Positions 12,235 through 23,821 of a DNA stretch of 64,000 nucleotides are shown in pieces. Position 1 is the stretch's first letter. Every line of letters begins with the position of its first letter. The translations under genes were made by a program, and so were the position numbers. The notes beneath the pieces were generated by a model. It searched no databases. It worked only from the letters and a program-made list of their open reading frames with translations, and was not told the origin of the DNA. The stretch is taken from positions 1,758,001 to 1,822,000 of the forward strand of contig JAGFBZ010000342.1 in assembly GCA_018398805.1 (NCBI GenBank), written 5' to 3'. This DNA is from Hirundichthys speculiger (Eukaryota > Chordata > Actinopteri > Beloniformes > Exocoetidae).

Positions 12235-13169
12235 TAGTTAGTACTGTCCACATTATTATTATTACTTAATTCTTGTTAAAAAAAAAAATCATATAACGGT
12301 GAAAAGAAGACGTACGTTGCTAGCCGAATGCTAAGATCCACTACGATCAGGATATTTCTGTTTATTGATTTATTTATTTTACTTGAAAGGTTTATGGTTA
12401 AGAGATGGGCCCCTGTCTTTTGCATGTGACTCGATAATGCAGCAATCACACTCGCAAATGAACTAAAGTAGCCTCCTTTTGCACACTGCACAAGTAAAGA
12501 TCACCTCAAGAATAATAATAATAAAAAAAAAGCCATTTCAAGCCATTGGACTTGGTCACGTGGGAGATTCTGCAGACACCTGGAGCTGCAGAAAGACCCT
12601 GTAAAAGGAGGAAATATGAAAGAGGAAACACAGAAAAGCCACTAAAAGGACGGGGGGGGGGGGGGGCTGCCCTGCAGTTCCTTGTGTCCTCCACTCTTTC
12701 TCCTTTGTGGCTCTCTTTTGTGGCTATTTTTGTACATTTCAGCCTCTCGGCTAAGTGACAGGACGGCTATGAGGTGACTGGACGGTACGGAGCAGACGGA
12801 GGTGATCATACGCAGGAATCACCTGCAACAGATTCATCTAGTGGCTGGATTTTACAAGCGTTGTCTGATTTACAGTCCAGCGATGCTGAAGTGGGGTCCC
12901 CGCGTGTCCATGGAGCGCGCACATGCACGTCCAGCTTTTATATGCTGGACTCAGGACAGCCGAGACCGCTGGAGGAGGTGCAGGCACGAACGCAGAATAA
13001 CAATGAGGACGGATGGCACAGGATTCACCGCGCGACAGGGCGCGGGTTGGATTTGAGACGGGAAAAACATGCACGACTTAGGGTTAGGGTTACAGTTAGA
13101 GTACTGATCAGATCCTGACCTGTGCTAAAAACCAAAGCTGCAATCATCAGGTGATCTTTTTGGGGACAG
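12235..13169. other. No gene seen; poly-G tract
   Basis: Presumed intron with a poly-G run near 12651-12666. Overlapping frames at 12774-13118 lack any recognisable domain. A two-unit TTAGGG-like motif near 13079-13091 is too short to be an interstitial telomere. Confidence 0.4.
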
Positions 13170-14247
13170 GTACACAGCAAATTAAGAAGAGTAATATTTC
13201 TGGTGTTGGTGAAATCTAAGCAAAAGCAGTCAAATCTCTTATATGTAACTCTAAGTTTACAAATAGTTGGAGTCAAATCAAAGTGTCTTCAGATCAAATC
13301 TGTAAGTGTCATTGTAGTAACATCAACTCTGAACTATTTAACTCTTAACTCCAAACGTGGATGTGACACTTCAGGTGTAAATCAGGCCCCGCCCCCACCG
13401 TGCTACACAGCGACAGGAGCTAAATACCGACTGAGGAGCCTCTGGTTCAGCTGTGCGTTTCACCGTGGTTTTATGACGACATTGTTCTATAAGTAAAATG
13501 AGCTAACTTTATGTTCGCGTTAGGTTTTGATATTTATATTACCCCTCTGGCACCTGGTCTGTCTTCAATGGCGAGACACTCACGGTAAAGTTATGTCGCC
13601 ACATTAGCCGCGCTAAGCAGTGATGATTTTAGTTCGTCATTTGGTTCGCTAAAACTTGTAATTTGATGGTAAAGACTGTATCTGCTATGGTAAAAAAGTT
13701 TTAGACCTTATTTTTGTTGTGTTGTTAACTTGGCTAAGCAAGCTAACGCTGAATAAGCAGTGTATCAGTTGTGGGCTGTTAGCAATTATGTTAGTGTTAA
13801 CATTAAGTTAGCTAACGATGAATTGTGTCCAATACACTGTTTTAAATGTTAATTTGTGGTGCATGTTTGAAATAAATGAGTTTCAACTTAACATGATGGC
13901 ATTATTTTTAGCAAACCTTATTTTCTAAGTATTGTTTTTTAGTAATTCAGAAGAGCTAATTTTACACCTTACAGTGTTAAAATGACTGTAACACTTGTAC
14001 AGTTAACCAACAATCCAGAAAGAGAGTTAATGTCTAACACTACATAAAAGTGTTGAGATAATGTAACACTAGTTAGTGTTAAGAAGTGTTAAATTTTAAC
14101 TCCAAAAAGAGTCAATAATTACACTAAGTTAGTGTTAAGGTACTAACTTAATTAAATTAACTCTTTGTGGAGTGGACCCATATAGACACTTCAAAAGTGC
14201 TGAAATCAAATCTGAGTTAATTTGAGTTTGCTGATTTTGCTGTGTAG
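13170..14247. mobile_element. TIR element with dense TAACACT-type motifs
   Basis: The left end TACACAGCAAATTAAG pairs with the right end, whose complement reads CTACACAGCAAAATCAG. Between them are many short AGTGTTA, TAACACT and TTAACTC motifs in both orientations, especially 13950-14210. No transposase was found. The TSD is unclear, so the superfamily is unassigned. Confidence 0.55.
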
Positions 14248-14994
14248 AAGTTCACATTAAGTTCAAACAACGTCCTCCACACCACAACATCATCATTTTG
14301 TCCAAAGTATGAGCACTTTTGTTAACTGAGGCCTGGAAGACAATTTGCTTTACAAATAAACACCAACACAATGCTTTTTTTTTAAATCTGTTTAGTGTAT
14401 ATTTTATTAATTCAATTGGCTTAAAGTGCACACTCTCCAGTTTGGGGGTATTTATTGTTTATTAGGAGGTAGGGATTAGGAATTACAGCTCCTAATGATG
14501 CACAAACCTCTTCTTTCAGCAGCCAAATGTAATTGGAAAGCATTTAAAGCTGTTTCAGGAGCAGGTGTATGCTGTTTCTTTCTCATTTATTTACCAGTTA
14601 TGCAGGTAAAAGGTTTGCAGTCGATTCCACGACTGGGATTTACACTTGGAAGAACCCCAAAAGGCGAGTAAAACAGGTCATCCTGAGGCTACAAGAGAAA
14701 TCCATCAGGGAGATGGCACGAACACTGAGGTGGCACCAGTGGGCAGCGGTACGGAGGGCTGTGTGTCCACGGGGGGGCAGATGGAGATCATGATCACACG
14801 ATCACCGCCGCCGGTTTCAGACCTTCCCGACGTCTGCTCAAGCGCAAAACACACTTCGGGAGGTAGGCGTCATTACCGCCGCAATGAAGAGAAGAAGAGA
14901 AGATCGGCATCTTTGGACAAAACCAGGAGAGAGATGGGAGCAGAAATAGGTCACATGGTTTCCAGCGGCGCTGGCTCACTCATGTTTGACACCC
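14248..14994. other. No gene seen
   Basis: Two overlapping plus-strand frames (14569-14793 and 14646-15020) have basic composition but no domain I recognise. The second runs into the hAT element at 15003, which argues against a real gene. Confidence 0.4.
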
Positions 14995-15552
14995 AGATGA
15001 GTCAAGGTTATTATCGTTAACGAAAACGAACGAAATAAAGAAAACTAGAATTGAAAAAACATTTTCATTAACTGAAATTAAATAAAAACGAGTTTTTAAA
15101 AAAACGATAACTAACTAAATCTGTATTATGTGTTTATAAAATGAACTAAAATTAACTATAATAATGTCAAGAACGTCCTTCGATTTTGTATTTGTAATTT
15201 TTTTCCCTCATAAACGTTTGAAATTTATTAACTTCGCTCCGCTGTACAACAACAACCGCAAAAAAATTTAAAAAAAAACTAAAGCGATCAAAAGCGAGTC
15301 AAAATCCCCTATTTGGGATTTCTATGACTATGACTGTGTTAACTGCTAACCTTGCGCCGCAAGTTGGCTGCAAATTGTAGTTGCTCTCACATAGTTTTAA
15401 TAATTTTTTAGATTTTCTTTTTGTCTTTGAAATACAGCCGTCATCTTTATCAATTTTTTTGAAGAGGTTTTTACGTCGGTTCGGAGGCTGTGCTCCACAG
15501 GAGAGTTTTCAGCATACTTTGTCTCTTTTTGGCTGTCTCCGATACTTGTTAT

Positions 15553-16710
15553 CATAGACATATATAGAGATAGACGCCGCATTGGCTGTTTGGAACGAGA
15601 AATGCGGCCGCCATCTTGGACCGGTCATTCTCTGGGATTATAACCGTAGTAGTATTACCGTACGTCGAGTCGCAGCACAAGTGAGAGAACATGCCTGAAC
15701 ATTGTGTGGGATATTCCTGCTCCAATCGGCGGACCATCAGAAGCAGGGATTACTTTTCACAAGTAAGATGTAAAATATTTTTCGGTCTAAAAGACGTCTA
15801 ATAAATGTCTAATAAACGTCTAACGGTCCCTAGACGTCTGGGCTAAAATCGGTCTACCACTGGTCTAAATGAAAGTTTTAGACTAGCCGTTTCTAAATCT
15901 AAACTACATTGTACATTGATCAATGACTGTTAAAAATGTTTTAATCCAGCATTTGGCCACCATTTATACAATTTACTATTGTTTTATTTTGTATTTAATT
16001 ATTAATGGATTAAATTGTACCGTATAGATTTGCGTTAATATAGACCGATTATAGACGGGTGAATTTCGTGTGTGAACTTAAACGAGACGTCTATTGCTCA
16101 GTGGGTTACTATAATATTGGTTGTATTTTGTTCATTGAATATTACCAGAGTTGAGAAGGAGCAAGGATCCTTTGTTACTGTAATGTTAATGAAACGACAC
16201 TAAGCTAATGGCAGTTAACAATGCCAAGGTATGTTTATTGTTCACTCGGCTATGAACTGAGACTTGATAAGTCATATTCCATAACACTGACTTAGATTAC
16301 AACTGACACAAGAATTGCTATTGAAGAAAATTATATTGCTATATGCTATTGCTATGTTTTTCAATGTCACTCTGTAGCCTATAGTGCATTATATTGTCTG
16401 ATTAATCTTAATATTGCCATGATCTGAGGGGTTTTGTGTCCTTGGTTTTTGGTTTTGTAGTCTTCCTTAGTTCAGTTTTTCCTGCTGCTCTTCCTGGTCC
16501 CCTGTCACACCTGGTTTGAGTTAATCATTATCAGTTAATAATCATAATCAGTTCGTTTCGTGAGGTATGATTAAATACATTGACGGCACACCTGCCAAAT
16601 AAATAACACTGAGCGGAGCGGGTGACCGGTCCAAGATGGCGGCCCCAAATCTCGTCAGCGCCAGTAGGGAGTAGCGTTCGATGCGGCGTCTATCTCTATA
16701 TATGTCTATG
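15553..16710 (+). mobile_element. P-element-like transposon with THAP exon
   Basis: Perfect terminal inverted repeats of about 28 bp begin CATAGACATATATAGAGA. Further in, a subterminal inverted match includes GCCGCCATCTTGGACCGG. A perfect 8-bp TSD CTTGTTAT flanks it (15545-15552 and 16711-16718). CA-starting ends, 8-bp TSD and a THAP-type exon are features of the P superfamily. At 1158 bp it lacks room for a full transposase and is non-autonomous. It sits inside the LINE at 15344-17546. Confidence 0.8.
15691..15762 (+). pseudogene. THAP zinc-finger first exon relic
   Basis: The frame opens at an ATG and reads MPEHCVGYSCSNRRTIRSRD before a consensus-like donor (CACAA then GTAAGA). The Cys-x4-Cys spacing followed by Asn-Arg-Arg matches the start of THAP domains (MP.xC...GC.NR), which serve as DNA-binding domains of P-type transposases and host THAP proteins. 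No downstream THAP exon is evident, so it is a relic of the transposase N-terminus. It is too short for standard ORF calling. Confidence 0.6.
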
Positions 16711-17092
16711 CTTGTTATGATGTGTCTCCATGGCAACGCTGGACTTGTTTACAGTCGTGATCAACTGCTAAAACTCTCTAAAATGAGGATTGGCAGTGAA
16801 ATAACACGACAAATCCCGATGGAGTTGAGAAGAAAGAGAAGAGGATGCAGGGCAGGAGTGAAGCAGAGAGAAAAGCGGTGGAGATTTAAACCGTTTCTTC
16901 CAACTGTTGTGATGGGTAACGTCAGATCGCTAGCTAACAAAACGGATGAGCTTGAGATGCTAACCAGGTCCCAGAGAGAATACAGAGAATGCAGTCTCAT
17001 GTGCTTCACCGAGATGTGGTTGGATCTGTGCTGGGTGTAACTCTGGAGCCGCTGGAGCTGATTGTACAAAAAAGAATGCTGCACAAGCTGAT

Positions 17093-17262
17093 GAAGATGA
17101 TGGAGGACTCCTCACACCCTCTCCATGAAGATGATGGAGGACTCTTCACACCCTCTCCATGAAGATGATGGAGGACTCTTCACACCTTCTCCATGAAGAT
17201 GATGGAGGACTCCTCACACCCTCTCCATGAAGATGATGGAGGACTCTTCACACCCTCTCCAC
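17093..17262. repeat. 34-bp tandem repeat, five units, in LINE tail
   Basis: Units begin GAAGATGATGGAGGACTC and recur at 17093, 17127, 17161, 17195 and 17229 with one-base differences. Because 34 is not a multiple of three, each added unit shifts the LINE reading frame, so the expansion came after loss of coding function. Confidence 0.85.
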
Positions 17263-17385
17263 GACACAGTGATCAAACAACAGAGTGTGTTCAGTGAGAG
17301 GCTTCTTCAGGTCCGTTGCAAGACGGAAAGATACAGAAGATCATTCCTGCCAGCAGCCATCAGCCTCCACAACAAGACTTAACAC

Positions 17386-17413
17386 CTATTATTATTATTA
17401 TTATTATTATTAT
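17386..17413. repeat. ATT microsatellite
   Basis: About nine ATT units in the 3' tail of the nested LINE. Confidence 0.9.
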
Positions 17414-18167
17414 TGCTGTCTTTTGTCTGTTGTTTATATTTGTCTGTTGTTTATTTAAAAAAAAAAGCCCTTACTATTACTACAGTATTGAATTTCCCTT
17501 TATGGGATAAATAAAGTATTTTTCATTTCATTTTCATTTCATTTCATTAACGATAAAAACAAGTGCCTTGTTGTAGAAGCAGGTGATACAATGTGTGGAA
17601 TACTTCTCAAAGAGAAAAAAACCCACGAATCTGAAAGTCCATTTGAAAAGCTCGCACAAGAAGGCTAACCAAGACTAGCTGGATAAGCTAGCCTAAGCTA
17701 GCCCCCTGGAAAGAGAAGCTAACCAAGACTAGCTGGATAAGCTAGCCTAAGCTAGCCCTCTGGAAAGAGAAGCTACAGCTGCAGGCCAGTCAGCGTTGGG
17801 AAGGAACGGGAGACAGCAACTATAATGGACTGTTTCCATGGAGACCAGATAGCTGCTGGTCAGTAAATACGCAGGAACACCACAAGAGGGAAGATGCATT
17901 GATAAATATGTTTGAGACCTGAATGTGAACACGACTATGTGATTGGATAGCCTTCAAAAAGTTCAGTACTTCGCTCCAACCAAAATTACAACCCTAATTT
18001 ACAAAAAAAAAACTTAAACTAAGTATTTCAAAACAAAAAGTAATAAAAACTAGCAAAACTGCTCAACAATGAATTAAAACTAACTGAATTTGGAAAAACT
18101 AAACTAAAAACTAAATAAAAACTAAAACTAATGGAAAATCCAAAACTATTATAACCCTGAGATGAGT

Positions 18168-18713
18168 TCTACACTCAGATTCAGCCAAATACAACAGAAC
18201 CGGCCATGTTTTAGGTGCCTTTATTATCCCAGAGGGGCGATTTGTTGTACAACCAGCAGGAACACACACAAACCGCTCGTTTCGAAAGCCAGACAAATGA
18301 TTCTTCTTTGAAAGTCTGTTTGCTCTGCAGTTTGGTGAACCACATCTGCGAGCAGATGGCAGCGGCGTAAACCCATTAGAGGGTGTGTCTTGGCTCGGCT
18401 GCGGTGGACTGAGCCTTCTTTAAAGCCCCGACCTTGTACAGTTAGATCGTTTAGGTTCACACGTGCGATCTTTCCACACGCCTTCGCAACGCCAATGAGC
18501 TGGATCTTGTTATTGAGAAGGAGAGACACAAACCAGCAAAACGGCATCAACGTGTTGCTCGAAGGTCAACTTATCGTACGTAACGGCGCCGCGGTTGTAC
18601 GACTCCAATAGCCTGATTGCTGGTCGCAACAGGAGTGACGACAGGAAGACTCATCCTAACTTCCACCACCACCTCCTCTGTCTTGGACGCATTCGTGTGC
18701 GACAACGAAGACT
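18168..18713. other. No gene seen
   Basis: Presumed intron; the frames on both strands lack recognisable domains. Confidence 0.4.
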
Positions 18714-19150
18714 CAGGCTGTAGCAATACACTAATTTCGCGGTACGATACGATACACGATATTCGGCTCACAATACGATATATATCGATATTCATCCTAC
18801 AATACATTTACATCATTTTCTGAAAGATTTTAAAGGGACAAAGTGATTTTGGTGACATCTTGTGAGTGTTCCAATGACTTTGTTTGAATAAATTGAACTG
18901 AAAGCATCAATTACACATTATATGGCTGACAGGCAGCTTGCAAATGCTGGACATAATGAATAAACGATTTAAGAAAAATAGTTTCTTTTATCTAAACAGT
19001 GCAAATTGTTGCTTGCAAGCTTTTAAAGGTGGGACACGGAGGTTTTGAAAGAAGCTTAGAATATCGTTACTCACGGCTGAAAAACCTATACTCTCTGGGG
19101 GAATAAAATATCGATATATATCACAGAATTGATAAAATCGCTCAGCTCTA
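18714..19150. mobile_element. hAT-like MITE family A, inverted copy
   Basis: It runs in the opposite orientation to 1290-1705: GGCTGTAGCAATACAC at the left and ATCGCTCAGCTCTA at the right. A separate end fragment of the same family (ATTAGTGTATCGCTACAGCC) lies just downstream at 19193-19231, which suggests a second truncated insertion. Confidence 0.7.
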
Positions 19151-19231
19151 CTCACGGCGGTCTACGAAGACCACGATGAATGGTTGCGTATGGTGTATCG
19201 TATCGCGATATTAGTGTATCGCTACAGCCCT

Positions 19232-20029
19232 AGTCTCAAATCCACGGAGATGGTCCTGCAGCCACAATCCTCCTGGTGTCCACCAAATGTCGCAGGTTCA
19301 TCCATTTCACATCCTAATGATCTGCCGTTTGGGACATATGTTCCCCTCTATCTTTTATTCACCATGATAACAATAACTCCAAAACTCTAAAAAAGTATCC
19401 CATGGCTGCAGAGGTCTGCTGCTGGAGGCTTTTGATCTGACAGTTGCAATCCACCGTTCACTTAGATAAAGAGAGATTTTTCAGTCCGCGTGTGCCGATA
19501 CTTCAACTCCAAAATCAACGGGAAGGTAAATAAATCGTAGAATAAATCTGAAAGTTATTTCTGTTGCTGATACAGGATGCAACTTCCAGCTTCTTCCTCT
19601 GCCTGGAGTCTTTGATTTGTGCACGGTGGCAAAGTGGCGCCTCTCCCATCTTACGTAAGACTTCTCCAAACGAGCGCATTCATTACCGATAAGGCCGACT
19701 TGACACGGAGCCTGAGCTTTTGTAGTGTCGCCGAGCAGAACGAGACACTTTTACAGACTTCCCTAATATCAAAGGGAGCAGGAAGAAGAAGAGGGATGGC
19801 ACCGCGGTGGGGGGGGGTTTCAAAGGACAAAAAAAAAAAAGCAGATACCACCCTCTTTGTCTTTTAGAAGAAAGTTCAAATACGTAAAGAAGCTGGAAAT
19901 TATAAAACACCTTGGAGAAAGAGAGACAAAAAGGTAGTGGGAGAGAAAAAAGAAAAAGCAAGAAAGAAGAAGAAAACGCCATTAAGGAGAGTGATTTTGC
20001 TTCTGAGATGTCGATTTTCACAGCTATGA
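19232..20029. other. No gene seen
   Basis: Presumed intron. Frames crossing the A-rich tract near 19830 have no recognisable domain. Confidence 0.4.
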
Positions 20030-21309
20030 TAGTGCGTTTACATGGGAAGTTTAATTCCTCTTTAATTCAGAATTAAAATTAAATCCGATTTAAAATGATT
20101 AAAAATTACCATGTAAACACCTAATTCCAAATGAAAATGTCCATTCCGAATTAAACTTAATTTCGAAGTAAGTGGCTGGTTTATTGGCCACGGTTACATG
20201 ATGTTTTTTAAATTCCAAATTAAACTATTTTCCTTCGAGTTTACATGTAAATAGTAATTCCGAACTGAGGTTTACATGGAAAACAAGTTTGATCAGCTTT
20301 ATCCAATTCTGCTTAAGGTCTGGGGGTTGGGAAGGGTTCTGATTGGATAGGGGGGGGCGGACGTCTTTACGTATTTAAGTCTACCGGAAAAAAACAAACT
20401 TAATCGATTAGCAACAACATGGAGGACTACATTATTAGCATCCTTTTCGGATTTGTTCTGATTTTATTTTTGAAGCAGCAGCAGGACAACATCATGTCGA
20501 TGTTGTTTTGTTTTCGAAAACAAGCCCAGCGCGGAATATAAGCGTCATCGCAACAGACGGGCAAGAGAACGAGCATGCGCAGAAAGACCGGAATTAATTT
20601 AAAGCAGAATGAGTGTATACATGACCGCGGAATTATTCTATTCAGATTTAAAATCAGAATAAACCAGCCACTTACTTCGGAATTAAGTTTAATTCGGAAT
20701 GGACATTTTCATTCAGAATTAGGTGTTTACATGGTAATTTTTAATCATTTTAAATCGGATTTAATGACTGAATTAAAGAGGAATTAAACTTCCCATGTAA
20801 ACGCACTGATTCTGATTTTAAATCCGAAAAGAATAATTCTGCGGTCATTCCGCTTTAAATTAATTCCGGTCTTTCTGAGCATGCTCGTTCTCTTGCCCGC
20901 CTGTCACGATGACGCTTATATTCCGCGTTGGGCTTGTTTTCAAAACAAAGTTTCAAGATTGCGGCACCCAGTAAACGGTGGTCAAGAGCAGAGACTATTT
21001 ATTTAATAAATAGCTTGGAGGAACTGGAAATAATTAAAAGAACAGATGGCAGGAAACATAAAAATTGTGAGCTTTCTTTCTTCCGGTAGACGTAAATACG
21101 TAAAGACGTCCGCCCCCCCATCCAATCAGAACCCTTCCCAACCCCCAGATCTTAAGCAGATTGGATAAAGCCGATCAAACTTGTTTTCCATGTAAACCTC
21201 AATTCGGAATTACTATTTCCATGTAAACTCGAAAGAAAATAGTTTAATTCTGAATTATTTAATTTGGAATAATTAATTCCAATTTAAAAAACACCATGTA
21301 ACCGTGGCC
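20030..21309 (-). mobile_element. Harbinger-like element, outer copy, split by own family
   Basis: The left part (20030-20185) and right part (20809-21309) are the two halves of one reverse-oriented element, joined if 20186-20808 is removed. The outer ends are AGTGCGTTTACATGG at the left and CCATGTAACCGTGGCC at the right. The body matches 60595-61222 in the opposite orientation. No full transposase. Confidence 0.75.
20186..20808 (+). mobile_element. Harbinger-like element, inner copy
   Basis: It starts GGCCACGGTTACATG and ends CATGTAAACGCACTG, flanked by a 3-bp duplication ATT (20183-20185 and 20809-20811). A copy at 60595-61222 has the 3-bp TSD ATA. Three-base duplications fit PIF/Harbinger, although the usual motif there is TWA. 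A short frame near 20419 starts MEDYIISILFGF; I do not recognise it. Length is 623 bp. Confidence 0.75.
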
Positions 21310-21769
21310 ATAGACGGGGATTAAGCAGAAACACCTGAGTCTGGGATCGAGCCCCAGCAGAGATGACAAGCTTCCTGTTGCCCTTTAAATCCTTTTAGGA
21401 AAAAGAGATTATGCCCACACATGTGGTGACTCATTACAGCACGCATGTCTGACAATACTTTAATAAAGAGGCAGGACCACGGCGGTGCATGGAGATGACA
21501 CTCGAACAAGCCGCACACCCTCAGGAGGGGGAGGAGGGGGGTTCACACTCACCTGTCTGATTCACACAGCGAGTTTGTAAATTAAAAACGTAATTTGAAG
21601 CTCCACCGCCTCCGTCCCTGAAAACACACATTCACGCTCACGTGCGTCAGCGGATGAACCCTCGCCAACAGCTGACATGATGACAGTGACGGTGACACAC
21701 CACGTGGGGGGGGGGTGACTCAGCTGAGGCGTTGCGCTCACGTCTGCGTCTTCGAGGGAACATGTAGAT
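21310..21769. other. No gene seen
   Basis: Presumed intron with a G-rich tract near 21520-21540. Confidence 0.4.
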
Positions 21770-23813
21770 CAGCCTTTCTCAACCTTTATTCAGTCACGAC
21801 ACCTTTCAAAAGTGAATAAACTCTCACGACACCCCAGAGTAAAATATAATCCAAAACCACACTGCATCACTCCGACTGTAAATGCATACGTCCCGTTTAT
21901 TTAGTTTAAATAACCTGAACACCACAACTGCACCAGAGTAGGCCTCAGCAGGAAAGCTTCTTTTCATCCGTGATGTGCTTGCTTCCATCCGTCATCCTTG
22001 TATTGCCTCTTTTTAGCCTCATCGCTAGCAGCTAGCTTTGGTACCTATGGAGCAGATTCAGAGCTGGTGGATGAAGGCTTGATGAAGAAGTTGGCTCCTC
22101 TGTGATGTTCCGTTCCTGTGGAGCTTTTCTTTTTAGAAAACCATCCATGATGCTGCTAAAAAGTTCTCTTTGCTATCTGTAAAATAAAATTCCAGCGGTT
22201 AAATGATATTACGACGTAAGCTAACTGGGCAGTCACGTTGACCTTACGCTGACCCCATACTGACGTTGTTAACATTGGGAAATGTTTTTATTGTTTATTT
22301 CATGTCCAATTATGTATCTCATTCATTTATTTATTTATTCATTCATTCATAGGCAAAAAGTATGTATTTATGTATGCATTCATATATTTATACAGTGGTA
22401 CCTCTACTTACGAAATTAATTGGTTCTGGAAGTAGTTTCGTAACCTGAAATTTTCGTAAGTAGAGACGTGTTTTCCATGTAAATGTCCTAACCAGTTCCA
22501 AGCCCTCAAAATTCAAACATTTTTTTTAAATAAATTATAAATAATACAAGAAATGACATAAAAACCTGTAAGAAATACATGTTAGAACTATAAAAGCACT
22601 CAGAGAGCTCAGACCTCCACTAAACGCAACAATTATCAAAAATTTGAAAGTGATCCAGAATCCAGGATTTCTTCCGGATCAGACCCAAAATGAAATCAGT
22701 TCTTCCTTTTCACATTTCTGACAACTCCTGAAAATTTAATCAAATTCTGAGTGTTCTGAGTGTTCTCAGATTTCTGTTCTGAGATTTCTTCCTACCTATA
22801 ATTTTTTCCTACCGTAGCGGAAAATTATAGCCATATCTGTAATTTTTTCCTACCTTATAACAAAATCCTACCAGCACATACATCTGCTATCCTCTGTGTT
22901 TTGGGTGGTAGCACATTATTATACACATTTAATAACCATAATTATCTGCTACCCTCTGTGTTTCACGAATATATGAAAAAACCCTCCTGAACAAGGTTTA
23001 ATACAGCTGGAAAAGCACATTCACTCACACACAGGCATATGCATCATAAAGACGTGCATCTGATTTGTCTGTCAAACCTATGCATTAAATACAAAGTATT
23101 AAAACTAACCTTTTCTCTCCCGCGATAACGGTCAAACGGTCAGGCAGTGGAATATTATAGCCTTCGTATATGCATTAAATACTGTCCATACGATTTGTCC
23201 CTCAAACGTATATGCAATAAATACTGTCCATACAAAGTATTAAAAATACAAGAAACTAACTTTTTCTCTTCCGTGACAACGGTCAGGCAGCAGAATATTA
23301 TAGCCTTCTGAAGTTGCTGCTATGCGCATGCATTGTCAAGTCGGGTAGGAAGATATTATGGGTAGAAAGAAATCTCGGAACACCGGCAAAAACATAACCT
23401 CCTTGGCGGAGGTAAAAATTGTTTGTTTATCTGGGTTGCTGGGTTACGCTCATACAGACAAGGGGCCCTCCTAGCCAATGGGATGCCAGGAAGATGCTAA
23501 GCGATAGCCAATGGCAGAGCAGCTCGGACGCACCGCTTTCAAACCGAGATACAGAGCTGACAGCTATGTTTACGTTCAGTAAACTCTGGGAGCTGCGAGT
23601 AGCAGCGCTACTGGATTTCTGCCTTTCGTATCCTGAAATTTCTTTCGTAACAAGAGACAATATTTTCCCTTTGAGGCGTTTCATAAGCTGAAAATTTCGT
23701 ATGTAGAGACGTTCGTAATTAGAGGTACCACTGTATATGAAATGTCAGAATAGGTCATTTTTTTTGACGACACCCCTGAAGCAGTCAGAGGACACCCCGG
23801 TTGAGAAACGCTG
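21770..23813. mobile_element. hAT element with CAGC-TTTCTCAACC ends
   Basis: The left end is CAGCCTTTCTCAACC; the right end complement is CAGCGTTTCTCAACC. The flanking 8-mers ATGTAGAT and ATGTAGGG match at six positions, consistent with an aged hAT TSD. A Tigger-like element is nested inside at 22393-23733, leaving about 0.7 kb of hAT sequence and no transposase. Confidence 0.8.
22393..23733. mobile_element. Tigger/pogo-like element nested in hAT
   Basis: It starts CAGTGGTACCTCTACTTACG and ends with the complement of CAGTGGTACCTCTAATTACG, flanked by TA (22391-22392 and 23734-23735). This is the classical pogo/Tigger end and target. The 1341-bp interior has no DDE transposase frame. It contains an extra inverted pair near 22785-22815 and 23345-23380 (TTTCTTCCTACC and its complement), possibly a further insertion. 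Confidence 0.8.
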
Positions 23814-23821
23814 ATGTAGGG

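Larger units (their letters stand above)
15344..17546 (+). mobile_element. Truncated APE-type LINE nested in the hAT
   Basis: It is inserted in the hAT between two TTAAC copies (15339-15343 and 17547-17551). Without its own P-like insertion it is about 1.04 kb. The plus-strand frame at 16681-17040 contains GNVRSLANKTDELEML and CFTEMWLD, the start of the apurinic endonuclease domain of fish non-LTR retrotransposons. The sequence then jumps straight to the C-terminal end (FLPAAISLHN near 17345), so the endonuclease core and reverse transcriptase are deleted. The tail has an ATT microsatellite and GGGATAAATAAAG. Confidence 0.75.
15003..18159. mobile_element. hAT element copy 1, hosting nested LINE and P element
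   Basis: It begins CAAGGTTATTATCG and ends with the complement of CAGGGTTATAATAG. It is flanked by a perfect 8-bp TSD AGATGAGT (14995-15002 and 18160-18167). It is the same family as 38713-40881, with a shared BED-finger-like coding trace that is interrupted here after GTGTTAAC and resumes at 17552. It has only two copies of the 53-bp unit (about 17660-17770), against about 25 in the other copy. Non-autonomous. Confidence 0.85.

Noticed and set aside
13078..13092. TTAGGG-like units
   Set aside because: Only two units, so not an interstitial telomere.
12774..13118. 114-residue plus-strand frame
   Set aside because: No domain, and overlapping frames on both strands; typical of GC-richer non-coding sequence.
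14569..15020. Overlapping plus-strand frames with basic residues
   Set aside because: No recognisable domain, two frames overlap, and one runs into the hAT element at 15003.
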